From assembly GCA_036426205.1 (NCBI GenBank), contig CM071579.1, positions 19,435,118 through 19,499,117 of the forward strand: a DNA stretch of 64,000 nt. Direction: 5' to 3'. Positions 57,251 to 64,000 of the stretch are shown here, in pieces (position 1 is the first letter of the stretch; each line of letters opens with the position of its first letter). The notes below the pieces were generated by a model. That model made no database searches. It saw only the letters and a list, made by a program, of their open reading frames with translations, and was not told where the DNA came from. The translations under genes were made by a program, and so were the position numbers. This stretch comes from Ascaphus truei. Its lineage: Eukaryota > Chordata > Amphibia > Anura > Ascaphidae.

Positions 57251-57515
57251 CCATACTCGCAGTCTCAAGATATCCAGCACCCCCCCCTACCAACGGTCAG
57301 GTTTTCAGAATATCCCAGGCTCTTAAGCACGGGTGCTTCATGAGGCTCAGTTGAGAGCCCGCTTCAGCGCAGCGTGCTCAATCGTGGCTGTCCCATGAGC
57401 CACCTGGGCTGACCCAGCGGAGACTAATACGGGAAACCTGACCCGTTGGTAGGGGGTGGGGGGGCAGGCGTGCTGGCATGACTGAAGTTGATAGTGAGAC
57501 CTCTGCCGTAGAGGT
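57250..57515. mobile_element. MITE family A, diverged
   Basis: ACGGTCAGGTTTTCAGAATA on the left and GGAAACCTGACCCGTTGGTA on the right, with degraded CTTCAGCGCAG units between. Confidence 0.65.
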
Positions 57516-58014
57516 TTTACAATTTAGATGTCAGTGCAAGCCCATGAGATAAAACTATATAACTGCAGGAAATCAGATGAAGCAGGAGCGAAGAAGAAGG
57601 GGACGCCTACCCCCACAATATGAACCGTGATGCCTTACACCTACATTCACTTTGGAATCTGTACGTAATCAAGTGCACTGAAAGTAAACTATTCTAAACT
57701 ACCTCACACATGGATCACCATCACTTCTATTATTAGTGATACAGCATAGCAGATCTGTCTATGCATCTGCTGCCTGCACTGTCCGTTGGTCCCCTATGGG
57801 GCAATTCATTGGTCCCTTGGCCCGCCCCCGCCACTCTTCCGCCACACTGCAACAAGGCTCACACCACCACCCCCTTGGGCGGGCCCCCACAACCTCTCCT
57901 TTGGTTGAGGCCGATGTGTTAACTGGGCCCACCCCAACACTCTCATTGGCCTGAGGCTTGGAGTGACGGGCCAATTTATGGTCCAAAAAAAAAAACCACA
58001 TCACCACACGACAC

Positions 58015-58260
58015 ACACCCTCTCACCCCTCCCTCCCCGCTCCAAATCACCTCTCACCCCTCACTCACTATCCTACCCTCACCTCTCCCCCAATCCCTCT
58101 CTCACATCCCTCATCCCTTCAGCCCATACCTTCCCCCTCCCCAAATCACCTCTCCCCTCCATCCCAGCCCCGGCATCACCTAACTCCCCCTCCCAGCTCC
58201 ACAAATCACTCTCCCCTCCCCAGATGGCCTCACATCTCACCCTTTCCCACATGGCCTTCT
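58015..58260. repeat. CCTCTCACCCCTCCC pyrimidine-rich repeat
   Basis: Degenerate 20-25-bp C/T-rich units with CAAATCACCTCTC recurring. Confidence 0.7.
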
Positions 58261-58559
58261 CCCCCTTTGTTTTCCCTTCCCTTTTTTTCTTTCTCTTTCC
58301 CCATATTTATAAACGAAAACGCTCGACCACGAACCCCACATGAGCCACAAGAAACGCGAACGCACACTAACGAGAAGAGAACCGGAAAAAGCCCAACGAC
58401 GAATAAAGTCATTCCGCATGAGACACCGAACTCACGCACGCTATATCCGCGCAACTCCCCCTACCGACGCACCCCACCAGACCCTCTCTACCTTTGACAG
58501 CCAAACCTTTAGAACCCTTCCTCGTCAATAACAAGACCAGCCCTCCACCCAAAGCGAAT

Positions 58560-58670
58560 ACCCCTTATCTAGGCTCCAGTTCCCCGTCCCCCCCCCTCCT
58601 TCCCTCTTCCATTTTTTCCCACCCCCCCATCCCCCCTCCCCCCCCCCCCCCCCCGCACAGCTAAACACTA
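58560..58670. repeat. C-homopolymer block
   Basis: Long C-runs, up to 18 at 58638-58655. Length unreliable. Confidence 0.8.
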
Positions 58671-58859
58671 AGCACTATTAGACGGTACCCAAGCCCCCCG
58701 CTCTGCCCACCAAAAGCTCACTTCTTCCCCCTCCCCGATACAAAATCACATCTCCACCACTCCACCCCATCCAACACCTACCTCTCTCCACCCTCACTCC
58801 CCCATCTACAAAATAACCTCTCCCTTCCTTAAACGCTGCATATACCTATCACCCTCCCC

Positions 58860-59200
58860 AGGCAAACTCAAATATCCCCCCCCCCCAGAACTCACTCCAC
58901 CCAACCATGGCGGCCCCGGGGACTTGGGGTTGCTTGATCCAAGAACAGTGCCACGCGCCTTTTGCCGCGAACGATTGGCGTGGAACCCACCTTTCCTCCC
59001 TCACGGCCGCTTGCCGAGTCAGACGATCCGCACCGGACCGCCCCAGGGAAGTAAAGGGGTAGGTGCTGCTTAACTCCCCACCAAACCTCGGCGACATAAA
59101 GAGAAATGAGAAAGGGAGCACCACTCCCAACTCGATATGGTTTGCTGTGTTTGTTGTGGTGTTGTGTGTTTGGTTGTGCCCCATCCTTTGCTCCAACCTG
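58860..59200. other. Short non-satellite segment
   Basis: Mixed-composition DNA between C-rich blocks, with TTGCCGAGTCAGACGATCCG at 59010. Nothing recognised. Confidence 0.4.
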
Positions 59201-59209
59201 ACCCACCAT

Positions 59210-59800
59210 CCCCCGTCACATGCCCCCCCCCTCCTGTCCATGCCTCACCCCCCCCCCTGGCCATGCCCCCCCCTTCTGTTCCACTTGACCTTCCACACCC
59301 TCGTCCATGCCCACCCACTCATGGCCACCTGCAAAACATCATGATCACTGCCCACCCCTCCTGTCCACGGCCACCAACATTCACATGTCCATGCCCCACC
59401 CATCCGGTCACTGCCCCACCTCCTGTCCATTGTCACCCCCCTACTTTTTTTCCACTCGCCCCCCCCACCTCCTGTCCATTATTGAGCCCCACACCTCTTT
59501 GTCCAATGACTCACACCCCCTCCCTGCCCCCACTGCCCCCACACCCTCCCTCGGCCACTGACCCGCACCCCCACCTATGTCAAATGCGCCCCCACTCTGC
59601 TCACTGCCCCACCCACACCTCCCCCTCACGTAAAATGCCACCACACCCTCCTCGTCCCACTATGCCCACCCCCTCTGTACATGACCCCCACAACTACTGT
59701 CACCATCTTTGCCCCCACCCCCATCATGTACAAGGCCCCCCTCCTTGCCACTGCCCCCTCCTTACCACATCACCTCCCAATCCCAACCAATCCACACCCC
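59210..59800. repeat. CCTCCTGTCCATGCCCCAC minisatellite
   Basis: About 20-bp units (CCTCCTGTCCATGCCCCACC), degenerate. Gives a false Pro/His-rich frame of about 250 codons. Confidence 0.85.
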
Positions 59801-59824
59801 TGACTCTTACGCCCCTCCCTCTCT

Positions 59825-60112
59825 TTGAGCCCCTTCCTGCCGTTGACGCCCCCCCCACCCCTCCTTTTGACGCCCCACCAATGTTTGACGCCCCCCCCCG
59901 CCTTTGACGCCACCCCCCCCGCCACCCCCCCCCGCCTTGCTCGCCCCCCCCTGCCTTAATACCCCCCCCTTGCGTTTAGCCACCCAGTTGACGCCCCCCC
60001 CTGCCTTGTACGCCTCCCACTGCCTTTGACGCCCCCCACCCTGCCTTTGACGCCCCCCCCTAGTTGACCCCCTTTGACGCCCCCCCCCCTGCCCTTTGAC
60101 GCCTCCCCTGAC
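59825..60112. repeat. CTTTGACGCCCCCCCCTGC minisatellite
   Basis: About 20-bp units of CCTTTGACGC plus a C-run, about 13 copies. C-run lengths vary. Confidence 0.9.
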
Positions 60113-60164
60113 TCCCCTCTGCGTGCTCCCCGGCGCTCCACTCACATCACCTCCCCCACACTGA

Positions 60165-60645
60165 TGACCACACACACCTGCACTGACACACACATGACTG
60201 AACACACACACTGACTACACACACTGGACTCACCCACACAATGAAACACAAACACACTGACTGACCACATCACACTGACTGCACACACCACATGAATGAC
60301 ACACCCACTGACGACACACCACGACTGACACACACACTGACTGACACACACACTGACTGACAACAACACTGACTGACACAAACACACTGACTGACAACAA
60401 CTGACTGACACACACACTGACTGACACCAACACACTACTGACACAACAATGACGACACACACAACTGACTGAACATACACAACCCCTGACTGACAGCCAA
60501 CCCATGACTGCCGCACCGCGCACCACAACCCCACACACACAACACTGACTGCCACGGCACACACATGACTGACGCCGCACGCACGACACCCCACCGACGA
60601 CGCGAAACCACGCACACACATGACTGAGGCACCCACTGACTGTGG
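60165..60645. repeat. CACTGACTGACACACA array
   Basis: Units CACACACTGACTGA with frequent dropouts. Same unit as at 16590-16770 and its mirror. Confidence 0.9.
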
Positions 60646-60861
60646 TGCGTCAGTCAGTCTGTGTGTGTTTGTGTTTCTGCCTCAGACTCACTGACGCTGC
60701 GCGCAAACACCCAGTGACTGACGCACACAACGTTACCTGAGCTGTAAGGGAGGGGGGGGGGACTGGGTGATGTGTGAATGGGGGACAAACAGAGAGGGGG
60801 GGGAGGAGAGAGAGAGGAACGGGAACATTACATCCCGGGCAACCCCGGGTCTCTCAGCTAG

Positions 60862-62935
60862 TATTAAATAAGGGCCACAGAGAGCTTACTGATTGGGATA
60901 GCTTTGGGCTCCGTCTTACCCACTGACTCGGGCAATGGATAGCAGTGTCCATATAAGAAAGAGCAGAGTGCCGTAGAAGGAGGAGGGGCAGATGGTAGTT
61001 TCTGCTTAGAAACAGGCATGAGCAGTACCATGATATTTTTAAGTAAGGAAATCAGGAGCAAGCAAATTCTGTACATTATCTTTGCTGTGTACTAATATAT
61101 TACAGACATTATTTTTAGGCATACCTCATTAAGGGCCTCTATTTCCCACACATTTTTGGAGGTGGGAAATTATACTGCAAACTGACCGAACATTACCAGC
61201 AGATCATTTAAAGAAAGAATAATACTTCACTTTGATTTTGTATAATTAAGTATTTTATGTATTTTTTTTTTTTATGGCATTGCCTAGGTGTTTCTTGTTA
61301 AATAAATGAAATGACATACATATCTGACAGAACGGCATAAAACTAATAGTGTCAAAGAACCGTCGTTAATTAATAGAAAATAAAACACATTAAAAAAACA
61401 TAACTCTTGCATTATTCATGTTGCAGCTGCATGTCCAGCTTTGTTAATGCAACTAATGTGCCTTCCCCATTGTCCCTTTAATAAATTCTGCAACCGCATT
61501 ATTTTGGAGGTACTGCATTGGCTGTGATGAATACCGCAGGAAGATGCACAAGGCACAAAATGCAGTCATTGTGATTGGCAAATTGAATCATTCCATGTGC
61601 CTTAATCATCTTGTGTCTTGAAAAGCCATTTATCCCCCTGGGGAAATAATATTTACATAATTGTAATTTATTGCTTAAAATGGTTCCCCATGCATAGGAA
61701 AACATCAAAGTATTTCGTTTCATTAAGTCACTGATTAATCCATGACTTTTCTTGACTGTGAGAGATTTGAAGTAGCACTGTAGGTAGCCACCAATTAGAG
61801 GGCAATATTTCTATAAACAATAAGTGACATTTGGGCTTTTCCATCGGGTTTCTGTGTGAGGATGACTTCCCAGGATGGCCTTCTAATGGCTTTTCAGAAC
61901 ATAGCTTTTTGGCATGGTAGATTAGTTGGCATTGGGAAAATGTACAGGGGAATATAAAGTACCTAATAGAATTGTTCTTGGATCTCCGGTCAGGTGGTAC
62001 CTGGAAGACCACTAAAGCTGTCGGAAAATCAGCTCGTCGCTACTTCTGTAATGGAAGACATGGCAGTAATATTTCAGACCACATTACGGTACAAGTACAC
62101 CATGCCGTTATCTCATGTTTTTGGCTTGAACTCATCTGAACACGGTTTATACATAACGTATGGCTGAGCTTTTCCTGCCTTCAGCAAAATAAATGAGAAC
62201 ATTGCAGAAAGTAACCATGGGCGCAAGATACAACATGACCGCCATGCCAAGGCTCCCCCTCTTCCTGGACTTACTGTATAGCTCGAGCTGATGATGACAC
62301 AAAAGCCAGCCGCCTTATACCAGGTGGTCAGCAGTGGGTCTTCCAACAGGCTGCCGGCCGGTAGCAAGAAAGGTGATTGCTGGGCCGTAAACAGGGGTGA
62401 AGGCACTTTTAGTGGGTGCAGGTTTACGTATGAGTGGATGTTGTGTGATGGTGCCCGTTTGGCAGCGTTGGCCGTACTGGTTGATGGAGCACTCTGGCTG
62501 GGTTTTAGTAGTTAAGTGTTAAGTCGATATGTTACTAAAAGCTGTGGGCGTGTGAACCCCCAGACCTTACTGTGTGCGTGTTGCATTTAAGGGTATATTT
62601 TCTGGAGGGGGGTTGGAGGAGCTACTTCGAAGGCTTTATGGTCATGTACATGATTCAATTAAAGGGTCTTCACTCCTGTGATGTGCTGTTATTTTGAATG
62701 TTTTTATTTGTACATTTTTATTTCAAATTGGTACCTATTGGTATTAGCCAAGTGGTTTATTGCAATGCATATTTATTTACACTTTTATACACTGAAGATG
62801 GTAAGCAGAATACAAAGTCATTTAGTTCCTTTGGTTGTCTGTTAGAATGTAAGTGGCAAATGCCTAACTATATATGGCCGATCTTCTCCAATAATTGTTT
62901 GCTATTTTAAACATGTGTGTACTGTATGGGATCTA
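60862..62935. other. Single-copy-looking non-coding DNA
   Basis: A/T-rich with an A/T run at 61262-61273. Open frames under 100 codons show no recognisable domain. Confidence 0.5.
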
Positions 62936-63280
62936 TGCACTAAGCGTTCATAAGTCATTTATCGAGCACTTATCGCCCAAAAGGCCTACAGCAATTCTGT
63001 AAGCAGCGATAAGTGGGCGATAAAAATCTGAATCACCCCAAAAAATGTGGTTAAAAAAAAATCACAGAGGCAGCGGTGATAAGCCACTTATCGCCGCTTT
63101 TCAGCATGTTCATAAACTCGTGCAATTCTAGTAGCAACGATTAGGTTATCGACGCCTATCACGGCTCTAGAGTGGTGAATTTCTATCCTGGCGTGAATTT
63201 CTTCATCCTGGCGTGAAGGTGCTTGAAACCTGTTTAGAAGCAGCGAGACAGGACTTAGGGAAACAAAGGCTTTTTTCCTG
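62936..63280. mobile_element. MITE-like repeat with ATAAGTxACTTATCG hairpins
   Basis: It starts GGATCTATGCACTAAGCG. TCATAAGTCATTTATCGAGC, GCGATAAGTGGGCGATAA and GTGATAAGCCACTTATCGCC are inverted and direct repeats of one motif, also seen at 10508-10523. The right end was not identified. Confidence 0.5.
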
Positions 63281-63284
63281 CATC

Positions 63285-64000
63285 GGAGTGATGCCGGGGG
63301 TCTCTGGAGCTGATACCATATCAGCACCGGAGACCCCCGGCATGAATCCCATGTAATAAAAATGCATTCACAGTCAACTTCATTACCTTAGCGGCTAACC
63401 GCTAAGGCAACGAATGGGTTAAACCCTCTCGCTAACCACCAAGTGCCAAATACCCCCTTCACCCACCCCTGCTACCCACAATAAACAATACAAAATGTAA
63501 TAACTGACAATACACAACCCACACACCCCCTGTACCCCAACATAAAACCATTATTAGATATTTTAACACAGGATTGATCTCAGAGGCCAGCGGCTGTCCC
63601 CGGGTGGTCCCCGCGGGTGTCCGGGGGCCCCAGTGGGGTCTTCAGGTGGGCCCCAACGGGGTCCCTGCGGGTGTCTGGGGATCCTCAGTTGGTTCCCAGA
63701 AGTGTCTGGGGGTCCTCGGGTGGTTCCCGTGGGTGTCCAGGGGTCCTCGGGTGGTCACCGTGGGTCCCCGCTGGCCTGCGGTACCAATCCTGTTACCAAA
63801 AAAAGTGACCTACATTTCAATAAGTACACCACCCCCCAAACACATACATTACAGTAATGTGCAAACTAACTATTATCCAGATATTGATAATAGCTCATTT
63901 GCCCATTATTAATCATAACATTAGCCAATCAGCAATAATAATGTAAATAAAACCTTTCCACTTACCCCTGCCATTATGAAGGGTGCCCTCATCAGCATAC
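63285..64000 (-). repeat. Dispersed repeat family C, copy 2 (antisense)
   Basis: Complement of family C at 50.4-51.2 kb: CATTACCTTAGCGGCTAACC hairpin at 63381 and CATTATGAAGGGTGCCCTCA at 63972. It also holds the near-perfect hairpin GCCGGGGGTCTC..GAGACCCCCGGC at 63293-63342. It continues past the window end. Confidence 0.65.
63595..63780. repeat. G-rich minisatellite GGTGTCCGGGGGTCCTCGGGTGG
   Basis: About 33-36-bp units (GGGGTCCTCGGGTGGTTCCC, GTGGGTGTC), five copies, inside family C. Confidence 0.85.

Larger units (their letters stand above)
57760..60861 (+). mobile_element. Helitron-like element, satellite-filled; 3' end defined
   Basis: The 3' terminus has the Helitron signature. A GC hairpin CCCGGG-CAAC-CCCGGG (60834-60849) is followed after eight bases by CTAG (60858-60861), then a host T, matching hairpin plus CTRR|T. 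Upstream lie C-rich and CACTGACTGAC blocks, a GGAGG/GAGAG purine tract (60745-60820) and a GGGCGGGCCC-rich head at 57820-57960. The 5' TC end was not located, so the start is provisional. No Rep/helicase, so non-autonomous. Confidence 0.5.

Noticed and set aside
59137..59907. 256-codon Pro/His-rich frame
   Set aside because: C-rich minisatellite with 20-bp units.
62113..62515. 97- and 74-codon frames in otherwise plain DNA
   Set aside because: Overlapping on opposite strands, no domain, no splice or start context; chance frames.

Overview
The window looks like non-coding, repeat-dense DNA from a large vertebrate genome, most likely an amphibian (frog-like). The grounds are the repeat content: L2/CR1-type LINE 3' tails (a GATTGTAAGCTC core and a GGCGCTATATAAATAAA-like tail), many hAT and PIF/Harbinger-like MITEs, a DIRS-like fragment, LTRs with TGTAG/CTACA ends, and retroposons with hammerhead-ribozyme-like cores. 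The species assignment is inference. I found no convincing host protein-coding gene, rRNA or tRNA. Every long open frame lies in tandem or low-complexity repeats, apart from one weak retroelement fragment near 8.4 kb.

Layout. 1-15.8 kb: AT-rich single-copy DNA with LTR elements (4.5-6.6 kb), MITEs, a DIRS-like fragment (7.6-8.6 kb) and a 1.44-kb insertion between 14-bp direct repeats (10.96-12.41 kb). 15.8-29.48 kb and 29.50-43.44 kb are the two arms of one giant inverted repeat. Everything in the left arm recurs, reverse-complemented and in mirror order, in the right arm, including nested transposons and their boundaries. The centre is near 29.49 kb, at a smaller palindromic element. The right arm differs from the left by many scattered small indels, which fits a foldback read or misassembly better than a real duplication, though a real inverted duplication is not excluded. 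43.5-46 kb: a 31-bp minisatellite and a 0.6-kb tandem duplication. 46-51.2 kb: MITEs, minisatellites and dispersed repeats. 51.3-55 kb: hAT-like ends enclosing low-complexity sequence, part of it nearly free of T. 55-57.7 kb: sparse DNA with two MITEs. 57.9-60.86 kb: C-rich satellite blocks ending in a Helitron-like 3' terminus. 60.9-64 kb: single-copy DNA, then repeats related to those at 50.4-51.2 kb.

The most interesting biology is a recurring hammerhead-like core (CTGAnGA, stem II, GAAAC, GTC) in at least four otherwise unrelated-looking repeats. Two of these repeats sit between 14-bp direct repeats, as expected for retroposition. The best copy, at 21,634-21,671, has stem I, stem II, both conserved core strands and a GTC triplet. 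There is no operon or pathway here. What can be read is the insertion history: MITE family A is oldest, and it was later hit by a retroposon, a hAT element and an LTR element.
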